Shown: positions 37,096 to 45,736 of the stretch, in pieces
Position numbering within the stretch: position 1 is the stretch's first letter
How the letters are laid out: the number at the start of each line of letters is the position of its first letter
Origin: Chitinophaga rhizophila
GTDB taxonomy: Bacteria; Bacteroidota; Bacteroidia; Chitinophagales; Chitinophagaceae
NCBI RefSeq assembly: GCF_019492185.1
Contig: NZ_JAICCF010000001.1
Location: forward strand, 744,001-808,000
DNA: 64,000 nucleotides
Direction of reading: 5' to 3'
Program-made: the position numbers and the translations under genes
Notes under the pieces: model-generated
The model's database searches: none
Told to the model about the DNA's origin: nothing
The model's input: the letters and a program-made list of their open reading frames with translations, nothing else

Positions 37096-37507
37096 ATTCT
37101 TCTACTTTTTTATGTTTTATATAATCGGTTAACATTTCTTTGAGATTCTTTCTATTAACAGGTTTCCCGAGTGTACCAATGATTACCATCTCAGGCGGCG
37201 GTTTAACAGATTTTGCCCTATTTGTATCCGTCAAGATAACTATCGGAATTGTAGCCAGTGGACTATCACTAAAAATGACCAGGAAATCAGGATCAGAAAA
37301 GTCTTTGTACCATTCCGAGATAATAAAATTGGGCGGCCCTTTTAGTGTGTAACATAAATACTCATCTATTAACTCGTAGATATTGGAACAAACGATTGGT
37401 ATGTAGGCGTTCATACTGTCCAGGACATTAGCCAAGTCGCACCTAGCTAATCGGTTATCATCAACCAAACAAATTGACAGTTTCTTTCTAGCTCGTACAG
37501 GAGTCAT
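37088..37507 (-). CDS. Degenerate response-regulator receiver protein
   Basis: A 139-residue single-domain receiver, using the ATG at 37507 rather than an in-frame TTG at 37537. The acidic pair is kept (Asp16-Asp17 in SICLVDDNRL), as are the switch Thr93 (IVILTDTN) and Lys115 (GTLGKPVN). The phospho-acceptor Asp is replaced: the strand reads NFIISEWYKD, with Glu65 where ILD is expected. Glu often mimics the phosphorylated state, so the protein may be locked on. No DNA-binding domain follows. Upstream on the same strand lies an HATPase-like protein, its probable former or present partner. Confidence 0.65.
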   Translation of the reverse strand: MTPVRARKKLSICLVDDNRLARCDLANVLDSMNAYIPIVCSNIYELIDEYLCYTLKGPPNFIISEWYKDFSDPDFLVIFSDSPLATIPIVILTDTNRAKSVKPPPEMVIIGTLGKPVNRKNLKEMLTDYIKHKKVEEYD

Positions 37508-37647
37508 AGTGGGATTTTTATTCCTCGGCTGTATCAAAGGATAATGCCAAGGGATTATTAAACAATGGTTCGTTGTTGGCCCGTATTAAGTTCTACTTCA
37601 CCGGCACATTGATAAATCAAGCGCATAAGGCATAATCACAGCCACGA

Positions 37648-38589
37648 CTATCTCAAAAGGCATGGTAGGTTGGCTTGAATGACAGTTTCGTATTTTTCAC
37701 TAAGTACTCGTATCACGCCACCTAATACGTCAATGCATTTCTTAGCCATATATAAGTTTGCCCCCCAATTATTGGCTAATGTTATCGAACCATTAAGCGG
37801 TTTAAATAGGTTTTCAACCTCGGCGTTGGACATTTGCTTTCCTTCACTTTTGACGCTAAATGAAAGCCGTTCATCTGCCGCTTCGACTAATATGAATACC
37901 CTTGTAGATTTTCTACTGTGGGCATATGCAACGTGTATAAGACTGGACATTATTATGTCCAGCATGACCTTATCCGTTAGCAGGTTCTGACTTGATTCAA
38001 CTGTGTTCCTTATTTCAATCACCCTGCCTGTCGCATCTTCGTATAATTTAAATGAAGCTGTTATCTCGTCAACAAAAATTGCCAGATTGAACTTGGTCAT
38101 ATTGGGATTTAACGTGAAGTCACCTCCACCAAACTTTAGTTTATGATTAATATCCTTTAATAAATGTCTGCTCCGGGCCACAATCAGGCGAAATGTGCTT
38201 ATGTAACAGGCTACTTCTGGCCTGGTTGCAAATAGATGAAATTCGTGTTCCTCCACCAGCCTGTTCATGGCGACTTCAGCAAGCCCTAATTGAGCATCAA
38301 TCATATCTACTATTACTAACAATAGCTTGGCATATATGCAGTTCGTACATTCTTCATCTGTCCGATGCTCTTGTGATGAACATGCCAGAATATGCCCAGC
38401 CTCAATTATTCTTTGAAGATCAATATTGAATGATGCTGTGAAAACGCCCTTGATACTCTGAAGAATAGACTCCAAGCTATACTTCATGAAAACCTTATTG
38501 AATACCTGTAAAGGATATTCGGTTTCGCTTTTAGTAAGCAATGATTGGCTACTCCTACTCTTTTCAGAGTAAGTCATTTGTTTTTTCAT
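37648..38589 (-). CDS. HATPase-like sensor protein lacking a clear His box
   Basis: About 313 residues from the ATG at 38589; a longer frame begins at a GTG inside the upstream terminator hairpin and is unlikely. The N-terminal 130 residues have no recognised domain, though a four-cysteine pattern occurs (ILACSSQEH and ECTNCIYAK). The helical pair around IVARSRHLLKDINHKLKFGG sits where a dimerisation domain would be, but no standard phospho-acceptor His box is seen. The C-terminal part resembles a GHKL ATPase: LTDKVMLDIIMSSLIHVAYA (degenerate N box), NWGANLYMAKKCIDVLGGVI (degenerate G2 box). It may bind but not use ATP normally. It is next to the degenerate receiver gene. Confidence 0.5.
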   Translation of the reverse strand: MKKQMTYSEKSRSSQSLLTKSETEYPLQVFNKVFMKYSLESILQSIKGVFTASFNIDLQRIIEAGHILACSSQEHRTDEECTNCIYAKLLLVIVDMIDAQLGLAEVAMNRLVEEHEFHLFATRPEVACYISTFRLIVARSRHLLKDINHKLKFGGGDFTLNPNMTKFNLAIFVDEITASFKLYEDATGRVIEIRNTVESSQNLLTDKVMLDIIMSSLIHVAYAHSRKSTRVFILVEAADERLSFSVKSEGKQMSNAEVENLFKPLNGSITLANNWGANLYMAKKCIDVLGGVIRVLSEKYETVIQANLPCLLR

Positions 38590-39061
38590 TTGTAATGATT
38601 TACAGCTTTTAGGTAACAAGATCTCGGACCAAGATGGATATCTCGGCTGCCGTTTTTCAAATTCTGTAAGTTTCGAATGATTTTTGGAAGCGTATAGACG
38701 TAAGAGGGCTGTACCTTTTCTAAAAGAAAAAGGCGCAAGCACATCTTGCCGCCGTGGAGCCAGTCGAAGGGCTGTATGCAGACAAGAAGGCCCACGCCAA
38801 TAACGTGAGCACTCTCCTTATCATCCTAGCATACCTGAGAATTTCGACTTTCCACGGGCTGGATTAAGTAAGAAGCGAGCTTCAATAAAATATTTTTGAG
38901 GCTGTAAATGTACAAAACTATCCTGTATCCGTATTAGTTATACGTATATACTGTCTCATATAGTTAATTTGATAATTGTAGCTCTAAGATAAGAAATAAA
39001 AATACATGGACAAGTACATGTGCTGAATATTTTTATAATATTTTTATTCGCCAGCAAAAAG
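38590..39061. other. Divergent regulatory region of the island
   Basis: This 472-base gap separates the minus-strand HATPase gene from the plus-strand XRE gene. Bases 38720-38860 hold the structured RNA candidate described separately and are visibly more GC-rich than their surroundings. The rest is AT-rich and shows no credible gene. Confidence 0.6.
38720..38906 (-). ncRNA. Candidate structured small RNA with own terminator
   Basis: Read on the minus strand, nested complementary segments occur in order. CCGTGG (38852-38857) and AGTCGAA (38843-38849) pair with TTCGACT (38762-38768) and CCACGG (38752-38757). GTATGC (38829-38834) pairs with GCATAC (38774-38779). AAGGAG (38814-38819) pairs with CTTCTT (38784-38789), with one G-U pair. 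GCTCACG (38804-38810) pairs with CGTGGGC (38790-38796) around a 7-base loop. The 3' end is a terminator: GGCGGCAAG and CTTGCGCC with a T-rich run at 38720-38731. A -7-like TAGTTTTG at 38913-38920 could start it near 38906. It precedes the HATPase gene, so it could be an attenuator leader or a free sRNA. I do not recognise the family. Confidence 0.6.
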
Positions 39062-39295
39062 ATGAATATTAAGTCCCCGCTAGACCAATATGTGATTGAG
39101 AAAGTAAAGGAAATGAGAACTGCCAGGAAGGTAAGTCAGATTGATTTGTCACAGGGGGCTGGATTTAATGATGCATTTGTGGGGCATTGTGAGAATCCGA
39201 AGAGAAGGGAAAAGTATAATCTCCAACATTTGAATGCAATAGCTAAATTTTTCGGATGTTCAATCAAAGACTTTATTCCGAATGAGCCAATTTAA
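39062..39295 (+). CDS. XRE-type HTH regulator
   Basis: A 77-residue DNA-binding protein using the ATG at 39062 (MNIKSPLDQYVIEKVKEMR); the frame opens 42 bases earlier but that start would add a hydrophobic stretch with no family match. The helix-turn-helix is TARKVSQIDLSQGAGFNDAF, followed by the typical LQHLNAIAKFFGCSIKDFIP. It is a single-domain Cro/CI-like protein. It lies 437 bases upstream of the giant NTPase gene on the same strand and is the most likely local regulator of it. Confidence 0.85.
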   Translation: MNIKSPLDQYVIEKVKEMRTARKVSQIDLSQGAGFNDAFVGHCENPKRREKYNLQHLNAIAKFFGCSIKDFIPNEPI

Positions 39296-39731
39296 TATTT
39301 TCAGATAGTTTCATCTGGAACTGAAATTTGGCTTTAAAAAATACAAAAATATATTTCAATACATATATACTATAGTCAAAAAAAAAATACCTCACGACTA
39401 TATATTTTAAAGTTCTATAGTCAATAAACATCTAGCAACTATATACACAAGAACAAAGGTTAATGGAAGTATCATTGGCATTATTAGATATACCTCTATT
39501 CCAAACTTCAAGAATGTTCATTAATTGTAACATCCCTTATTTTATATCACCCTCATCAAATATAAAACATGTATTTCCGACAGTTATTAAGCCCAGATAC
39601 CAATGCAATAACCTCTCAACTTCATCTTATAATCATTCTATTTTTACATTTTTACATGGCAATTATGCTGTAAAGAAAGCAGGAAAGCCAATTAAACACA
39701 AAACTTCATAATATACTAATAAACCCTCACC
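39296..39731. promoter_or_regulatory. Leader region of the giant NTPase gene with TATAGTC repeats
   Basis: This 436-base, very AT-rich gap contains four related motifs: CTATAGTC at 39370-39377, GACTATAT at 39395-39402 (inverted), CTATAGTC at 39415-39422 and AACTATAT at 39435-39442. Such a cluster of direct and inverted copies is typical of an operator. An 82-codon frame at 39463 has no protein-like pattern and is not called. Confidence 0.45.
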
Positions 39732-42700
39732 ATGACGATCTCAGACAAACTTAATGAAATTGAACTAAACTATACGTACTGGGTTGGCACATATGAAAGA
39801 AAAGAACTTACCACCAATACGGTAAGGATTGTTGCTGAAGGTATATGTAAGGCTGCAATTTTAAAATTGACAAATGAAAAGACAGGAACCCAAATTATTC
39901 TTGGAAAAGATGTAAAAATCCCTTCAAAACGAATAACTAAGGGAGAGCTAAAGTTAGTAGATCTTATTCAGGTTCTTGATGATATAAATGCTCCACAAAA
40001 AAAAACGATCAAACTACAACTTGAACTAATTAGAGACCGGGCAAACCCTGGGTCTCACTCAGCAAACAAATCAGCGGATAAAGTTACTGCTCAAGATTTA
40101 GACATCTGTAATGCCAATATAAAACCAATTATCCGTTGGTTGTATGAGGCAATATTAGAACAAGAAATTCCTTCTACTATTCAGAATGCTTCTATCGGAA
40201 AGCCTACACATTCGCTACTAAAATCTCCTATTGAGAAATGGCAGGAATTTGAGATTGCATGTAAAAACTTCGACAAAAAGACGTTTCAATATATACTTGT
40301 TTCTCCTCAAACACTTGATGAAGATGCATATGTAGCAAATGCATTAAGTAAATTGCCATGGAGACTAATTATCGACTTTGATCCTTACACGGATGAACAC
40401 GAACATGGCCTCTTATATCAGTTTAATAAATTAAAAGGGCAAGGATACAAGAAAACCTTTACAATTAAAGATAAAATAGAGTTCGACCCGTTATTTTCTC
40501 ATTATTGGTTTTTAGCAAACGGACAGCACAATAATGTACTTCCAACGAATGATTATCCTACATGGCGAACTCAATATAAGAAATTTTTGTCCTCTAAGTT
40601 ATATCATGCATTTATCAATGGTTCACGACTAAAATCTCGTATTGTTACGATGATTGACATTCCTCCCATATATGCAGATGATATAATAGATGAAATTAGC
40701 AGCCTCGATGAAGGGAATGTGCAGTTCGTTCTATGCTCCGAAAGTGAGACATATGAAACCATTAAGTTTAAGTATCCCAACATAGTTACAGTGCTAGGAA
40801 TTTCGTCTATAGACGTTGCCAACGGTATAAATAACACCCTTAATTTAGATACCGACACCTCAAATGTTGGACTTATAAGTATTCCAATTATTAGAGAAGA
40901 AAAAAAATTATACTCTTCGATAACGCAAGATCATTATGACTATCTTTACTCACTAGGTATAGAAATTGTCTTTAAGGGAATTGAAAAAACGATTCCAACT
41001 GATGATGATCATCGATTCTTTAAGGGAAGTACAGCCACATGGCGAGATCTTTCTGAACAAAGGCCAATTAATCGCAATGTGTTGGAGCATATTTATTCAA
41101 AAATAATATCTTGGCTAAGCGAAAATAAACTTGAAGAAATACAACTTATTCATCAGGCAGGAGCAGGAGGGTCTACCTTAGCGAGATTAATCGCCTATAA
41201 AATATCACCTGATTATCCTACCGTCGTAATAAGAAGCTATATACATAAGAGAACTGTCGAAGGGTTAAGAATAATCTATGATCAGTATACCAAGGGTAGC
41301 TTACCCTTATTAATATTAATAGAGTCTTTTGAAGTTAGGGACAGCCATTTGTTATATAAAGACCTAGCTACCGCAAAGAAAAACGCAATTATAGTAATTG
41401 TGCATCGTGGTGAATTATCTAAGTCATCAAATAAAAAGTTCTTCGTTAAGGCACAATTAGAGGGCACAGAAATGAATGCATTTGAAAGCTCCTATATTCT
41501 TTTAGCACCAGACAAGAAAGAAAAAATCAGAAATATTCCCAAGGAGTTTAGATATACTCCAAAATATATTTCTCCTGTACTTTATGCACTCACTGCATTT
41601 GGAAAAAATTATAATGGTTTGGCAAATTATGTTAGCAAGTGCTTGAACGGAGTTACATTGGAGCAAAAGAAAATTGCCGGCTTTATATGTCTAATTTACC
41701 ACTATACTCAGAAATCAGTACCTGCGGAGCTATTTAGTGCATTATTTAATGTTGAACGAAGTAAATGTGATATGAAATTCCTTTTAGGATCAGAAAGTCC
41801 ATTGTTTGAATTATTGCACGAAGAAGGTCCAGATGATGATTATTACAATATCTGGCGTCCCAGATATGCTATACTTGGTGAGGAAGGAATGAAGATAATA
41901 CTTTCAGGTGGAGCTGAATATACAAAGAATTGGAAGACTTATCTAGCACAATGGTTAATTGAACTAATCAAATTCGTTAAACTGTCCGAACCATATATCA
42001 ACCGAGATACTGCTGAAATATTTGACGCACTCTTTATAGAACGCCCATATTATGACAATAATGGTCCAGATTCAGAGTTTACCAGGACAATAAGTGATTT
42101 ACCCAATCCAGAAGACGGAATTGCTATTTTTGAAGCATTGACGAATGCCTATCCGGATGAAGCTCATTTTCACGGTCATTTTTCAAGATATCTCTACAGC
42201 TCGAAAATTGGATTAAAACAATACAACAGAGCGATTGAGGAAGCGGAAGCATCTTTAAAGATATACCCCAATAATCCGAGTCTTTTGCATACTCTAGGTA
42301 TGTGCTATAGAGAAAAGACAGAAAATTTAATATATACATTTGAACAACAAGGTATATCAGCAGAAGAAGCTGAAGAACAAATTCAAAATTTGACAGAACA
42401 AGCGTGTGATGTTTTTGATAATTGTATAAATGAAGATCCTTATGATATTTATGGATACGAATCACAGATGAGAGTTATTTTGAAAACGTTGGACTTCGGA
42501 TACAAAATATATGGATCGACGGCGTCCAAAGAGGCGTTTATTACTAATCCACAAAATAGTTGGTATGCTGAAAGACTAGATAAAATTTCACGTCTACTAG
42601 AAGAGGCTCTATTCGTTATAGAACAAGCCAAAACTTTGGAAAATAAGGAGCGAATTCAACGATCAGCAGCTTATGTCTTTGATTGCGAAGCACTGTTATT

Positions 42701-43961
42701 CAAAACACTAGGAAAACATCTTACCGCAAAAAGCAAATTTGAAGACTTAATTAAACGTACTCCGAAAGGTTACGAATATATGCGCCCACATTATCGTAGG
42801 ATGTTTGTTATCTGCTCGCTGGCATCAAAAGCTACTAATCAAAAGGACTTCTTCCAGGCTTGGTCTGAAATATCAGAGTATGAACTTAGTCAATGCGTAC
42901 AATATTTGGAGGAGAATATTTTCGAAGATCCTACCAATACTCAAAATATTAGATTATGGCTTCAAGCAATCAGGCACGTAAGTAGCCCTCCTAGTATCGT
43001 TAATTGTATATCAAAAATTGGCAGATGGGCACAAATCACAGAACAAAACGACACATCACTTCTAGAAGGCTACTATTACTTATATGTGTTAAACTCTATC
43101 AACATCTTATGTGACGGCAGCTTCGACCCTAGTAGTGCCCAAGTAGTAACCGATGTATTAAACAAAATGAAGCCATACCTAAGAAATGATAAATTTTGCT
43201 ACGAATGGTATGGGACAGGAAACGGTATCCAACAAATGGTTAATCATAGAAAACTTGGCGAGTTTTCAAGCGATTTTTTTGTACGAAACACACATTTGCT
43301 AAAAGAAGTTACTGGTAGAATACATAAAATAAATAGTACTCAACAAGGAATTATAAAACTTGATACAGGATTAGAAGCGTTTTTCGTACCTAATGTCGGC
43401 GGATTTACTGAAAGACATATAAATGAAAGAATAAAATGCTATATAGGATTTCGGTATGATCAAGTTCAAGCCTGGTCTGTCATAGAGCTAAATAAACATC
43501 GAGATGAATCGATAAAAAAACATGATTATCATGAATTAAAAGATCTAATTGAGGATTCTGAAGAGATAGAAGAACGAAATATCAACAATTTATCGACAGC
43601 TAAGCCTATTGACATTAAAGCACATATTCCCCAAATAAAATCTCCCAGTGTCATAAGACAGGTCGTCTTACCTGACGCAAAGGGAATTGCTACTAAAGAA
43701 GCAAAAAATGGACCTTTAAACGCAAGCTCTTATTTTGGTAAAATCAAACTATTATCAGGCAACAATGGATACATTCAATGCGAGGAACTCGATAAAGATA
43801 TTGCATTTAGAGAAAAACATCTAAGGAAATGTAGAATGAAAGATTTGTCAGTAGATACAGAAGTTATAATAACGGTAGACTTTTTGAATAAGGTAGCGAT
43901 CACTGATACAAAAGGGCGGAACTATATTGCAGCCACCGTGATGTTAAGGTCAAAAATTTAA
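39732..43961 (+). CDS. HEPN-like / SAMD9-like STAND NTPase with TPR and OB-fold domains
   Basis: A 1409-residue soluble protein. Residues 1-150 are helical with Arg103-x5-His109 in IRDRANPGSHS, fitting the HEPN RNase motif RX4-6H and resembling DUF4145-type domains. Residues 180-400 are an alpha/beta domain with LPWRLIIDFDP (208-218), a phrase I associate with SIR2/TIR-like parts of SAMD9-type proteins. The NTPase begins at 440: the P-loop is HQAGAGGSTLARLIAYKI (474-491), with glycine where Walker A lysine is expected, and Walker B is LPLLILIES (524-532). TPR-like helices fill about 780-1110 (IYPNNPSLLHTLGMCYREKT). Two OB-fold/cold-shock-like domains end it (1193-1255 and 1334-1405). The order matches the published SAMD9 plan. 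A defence role is inferred. Confidence 0.6.
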   Translation: MTISDKLNEIELNYTYWVGTYERKELTTNTVRIVAEGICKAAILKLTNEKTGTQIILGKDVKIPSKRITKGELKLVDLIQVLDDINAPQKKTIKLQLELIRDRANPGSHSANKSADKVTAQDLDICNANIKPIIRWLYEAILEQEIPSTIQNASIGKPTHSLLKSPIEKWQEFEIACKNFDKKTFQYILVSPQTLDEDAYVANALSKLPWRLIIDFDPYTDEHEHGLLYQFNKLKGQGYKKTFTIKDKIEFDPLFSHYWFLANGQHNNVLPTNDYPTWRTQYKKFLSSKLYHAFINGSRLKSRIVTMIDIPPIYADDIIDEISSLDEGNVQFVLCSESETYETIKFKYPNIVTVLGISSIDVANGINNTLNLDTDTSNVGLISIPIIREEKKLYSSITQDHYDYLYSLGIEIVFKGIEKTIPTDDDHRFFKGSTATWRDLSEQRPINRNVLEHIYSKIISWLSENKLEEIQLIHQAGAGGSTLARLIAYKISPDYPTVVIRSYIHKRTVEGLRIIYDQYTKGSLPLLILIESFEVRDSHLLYKDLATAKKNAIIVIVHRGELSKSSNKKFFVKAQLEGTEMNAFESSYILLAPDKKEKIRNIPKEFRYTPKYISPVLYALTAFGKNYNGLANYVSKCLNGVTLEQKKIAGFICLIYHYTQKSVPAELFSALFNVERSKCDMKFLLGSESPLFELLHEEGPDDDYYNIWRPRYAILGEEGMKIILSGGAEYTKNWKTYLAQWLIELIKFVKLSEPYINRDTAEIFDALFIERPYYDNNGPDSEFTRTISDLPNPEDGIAIFEALTNAYPDEAHFHGHFSRYLYSSKIGLKQYNRAIEEAEASLKIYPNNPSLLHTLGMCYREKTENLIYTFEQQGISAEEAEEQIQNLTEQACDVFDNCINEDPYDIYGYESQMRVILKTLDFGYKIYGSTASKEAFITNPQNSWYAERLDKISRLLEEALFVIEQAKTLENKERIQRSAAYVFDCEALLFKTLGKHLTAKSKFEDLIKRTPKGYEYMRPHYRRMFVICSLASKATNQKDFFQAWSEISEYELSQCVQYLEENIFEDPTNTQNIRLWLQAIRHVSSPPSIVNCISKIGRWAQITEQNDTSLLEGYYYLYVLNSINILCDGSFDPSSAQVVTDVLNKMKPYLRNDKFCYEWYGTGNGIQQMVNHRKLGEFSSDFFVRNTHLLKEVTGRIHKINSTQQGIIKLDTGLEAFFVPNVGGFTERHINERIKCYIGFRYDQVQAWSVIELNKHRDESIKKHDYHELKDLIEDSEEIEERNINNLSTAKPIDIKAHIPQIKSPSVIRQVVLPDAKGIATKEAKNGPLNASSYFGKIKLLSGNNGYIQCEELDKDIAFREKHLRKCRMKDLSVDTEVIITVDFLNKVAITDTKGRNYIAATVMLRSKI

Positions 43962-44205
43962 TCGAAATTAATCACACATCATATGTCCGCAATAGCCGCA
44001 CTCAGGGGGTATCGAACACAATTTCTTTACTCTTTATATTATATTTTTCCAATATTGATTGTCCTAATAACTATCGGCTTATCCTCCAGGGGGAGTAAGC
44101 ATCGTTTATTTATTTTCTAAATGCTTGTTATGAAGAACCATGTACTTTTCATAAGAGTCAACACTACGTTTCCTTTGAGAAATAATATGTCTGACAACCA
44201 GAATA

Positions 44206-44237
44206 ATTTGGTTTGAGAATTTACCGCTACTGAGCAC
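44206..44237 (+). repeat. 32-base repeat, copy 1 (tRNA-end-like)
   Basis: ATTTGGTTTGAG at one end and CTACTGAGCAC at the other. It matches the sequence at 46469-46500 at 24 of 32 positions without gaps, and both copies precede a terminator hairpin. The second copy shares GGTTCGA and CTGGGCAC with the 3' end of tRNA-Leu. Confidence 0.45.
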
Positions 44238-44248
44238 TAAAGATAGCT

Positions 44249-44275
44249 AAACCCGCTCTAAGAGCGGGTTTGTTA
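44249..44275 (+). terminator. Terminator downstream of the giant NTPase gene
   Basis: AAACCCGCTCT and AGAGCGGGTTT form a perfect 11-bp stem with a single-base loop, followed by a T-rich tract. Confidence 0.75.
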
Positions 44276-44378
44276 TTTTTATATCAATTGGAGATCTCCA
44301 GTAAATCCTTTATAATCAATCTAAAAGCGGTTCGATCAATCTGAAATAACTACAATTTTCAAAAATTCAATTGGAGCA

Positions 44379-44582
44379 TCATTGAAATAAAGCTATAATA
44401 GCAGCAATAGTTCCCAAAGTTCCTACCAAAAGTGACAGCCAAGCAATTACGTCACTTTTTTTTGCCGCTCTTTCGGCTTTATCTGCAGATCTAATGTTTA
44501 TAATATATTGGTCCATTATACCATGTTCATTTCCTTGATCATACTTGCGCTCAATGTCTTCAATAAGGGGTCTCTTTCTCAT
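44379..44582 (-). CDS. Small tail-anchored membrane protein
   Basis: A 67-residue protein: a charged N-terminal part (MRKRPLIEDIERKYDQGNEH, then INIRSADKAERAAKKSD) followed by one hydrophobic segment at residues 45-66 (VIAWLSLLVGTLGTIAAIIA). The C-terminus is at the membrane, so it looks tail-anchored. The family is not recognised. It is convergent with the giant NTPase gene and borders the IS3 copy, so its natural upstream context may have been separated by the insertion. Confidence 0.55.
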   Translation of the reverse strand: MRKRPLIEDIERKYDQGNEHGIMDQYIINIRSADKAERAAKKSDVIAWLSLLVGTLGTIAAIIALFQ

Positions 44583-44624
44583 AAATTTGAACTTTTATTT
44601 GATTGAACTTTGTAAGTACCCCGT

Positions 44625-45413
44625 TTAGCAAACAGTATTCTTCTGGAGAATCGTTTCTTCCAGAACCATGTTTTTCCATTCTTCTGGAGTAAGATTATTT
44701 AACGCTTCATGTGGCCTACGCAGATTGTATTCTTCCAGCCACTCCTCCGTTAACTCTCTTACCTGGTTAAGGTCAAAAAATAAGTATGCATCAAGAACAG
44801 CCTCACGATATAGACGGTTAAACCTTTCAATATATCCATTTTGCATTGGCTTACCTGGTTGGATGTAATGAACGATGATATTATTCGTTTTGCACCATAG
44901 GCAAAACTCTGTAGAAGTGAACTCCGGTCCATTATCAACTCGTATACTATTCGGCTTACCACGCGTTGCCAATATTCGGTCCAGTACCCTCGTAATCCTC
45001 TTGGCAGATAGGGATGTATCAATCTCAATAGCCAATGCTTCTCTTGAACAGTCATCCATTACATTAAAAGTCCGGAAGCGTCTGTTACCAGTCATACTAT
45101 CACTCATAAAATCCATACTCCAACTAACGTTAATCGTTTGTTGCCTGATAAGTGGTTGCTTTATCCGGGCGGGTAATCGTCTTTTTCCCTTCCTACGTTT
45201 GTTGAGTTTTAATAGCCTATAAACACGGTAAATCCGTTTATGATTCCATTTATGGCCTGCCCTCCGCAAATAGGAGGATAGCTTCCTAAAGCCGTAGTTA
45301 GGATGCTTAAAAGCCAGTTCCTGCAATGCAGTAATAACTGCATTATCATTCTTACGGCTATTGTAATAGAATTGAGATCGTGGAAAGGATACAAGTCTGC
45401 AGGCCCTACTCAC
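44625..45413 (-). CDS. IS3 transposase OrfB (DDE catalytic part)
   Basis: 262 residues from a GTG at 45413. The same frame is open upstream to the slippery run (H-KKRLGPTTQRQIAHEL), so the natural product is an OrfAB fusion made by -1 frameshifting. The HTH_21 region (FKHPNYGFRKLSSYLRRAGH) leads to the rve integrase core with the catalytic acids in WSMDFMSDSM, SIRVDNGPEFTS and MQNGYIERFNRLYREAVL. The C-terminus has YNLRRPHEALNNLTPEEW, standard for IS3. Confidence 0.92.
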   Translation of the reverse strand: MSRACRLVSFPRSQFYYNSRKNDNAVITALQELAFKHPNYGFRKLSSYLRRAGHKWNHKRIYRVYRLLKLNKRRKGKRRLPARIKQPLIRQQTINVSWSMDFMSDSMTGNRRFRTFNVMDDCSREALAIEIDTSLSAKRITRVLDRILATRGKPNSIRVDNGPEFTSTEFCLWCKTNNIIVHYIQPGKPMQNGYIERFNRLYREAVLDAYLFFDLNQVRELTEEWLEEYNLRRPHEALNNLTPEEWKNMVLEETILQKNTVC

Positions 45414-45445
45414 AGAAATACCTTCTTCACTAACCAGCTCATGCG

Positions 45446-45736
45446 CTATTTGTCTTTGGGTGGTAGGGCCCAGCCTTTTTTTGTGAAGAGATCTTTAAGA
45501 AGCTGATTATCCAGGGATACATCAGCATACATCCTTTTCAGACGCGCATTTTCTTCTTCTAGATCTTTCAAACGCCTTACATCTGAGGCTTCCATACCTC
45601 CATAACGACTCTTCCAATTATAGAAAGTCGCTTCTGAAATACCGTGTTCTCGGCAGATCTCTTTGGTCGGTATCCCGGATTCTTGTTGTTTAAGGATAGC
45701 AACAATCTGGGATTCTGTAAATCTTGTCTTTTTCAT
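45446..45736 (-). CDS. IS3 OrfA (HTH protein)
   Basis: 96 residues with the HTH_Tnp_1 pattern: KKTRFTESQIVAILKQQESG, PTKEICREHGISEATFYNWK and SRYGGMEASDVRRLKDLEEE, then a leucine-zipper-like region. Near its end, minus-strand A7 at 45476-45482 followed by GG (A AAA AAG type) is a classic -1 slippery site just before the OrfA stop at 45446. OrfA alone binds the ends; the frameshift yields the transposase. Confidence 0.92.
   Translation of the reverse strand: MKKTRFTESQIVAILKQQESGIPTKEICREHGISEATFYNWKSRYGGMEASDVRRLKDLEEENARLKRMYADVSLDNQLLKDLFTKKGWALPPKDK

Larger units (their letters stand above)
43962..44378. other. Gap after the giant NTPase gene
   Basis: A 417-base AT-rich stretch with no credible gene. 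It holds a tRNA-end-like 32-base sequence at 44206-44237 and a strong hairpin at 44249-44275, both listed separately. Confidence 0.5.

Noticed and set aside
38590..38742. N-terminal extension of the HATPase protein to a GTG at 38742
   Set aside because: The GTG lies inside the terminator hairpin of the structured RNA, and the extension is not domain-like; the ATG at 38589 is preferred.
39463..39711. 82-codon frame before the giant NTPase gene
   Set aside because: AT-rich, no start-site support and no protein-like pattern; it lies in the probable operator and leader region.
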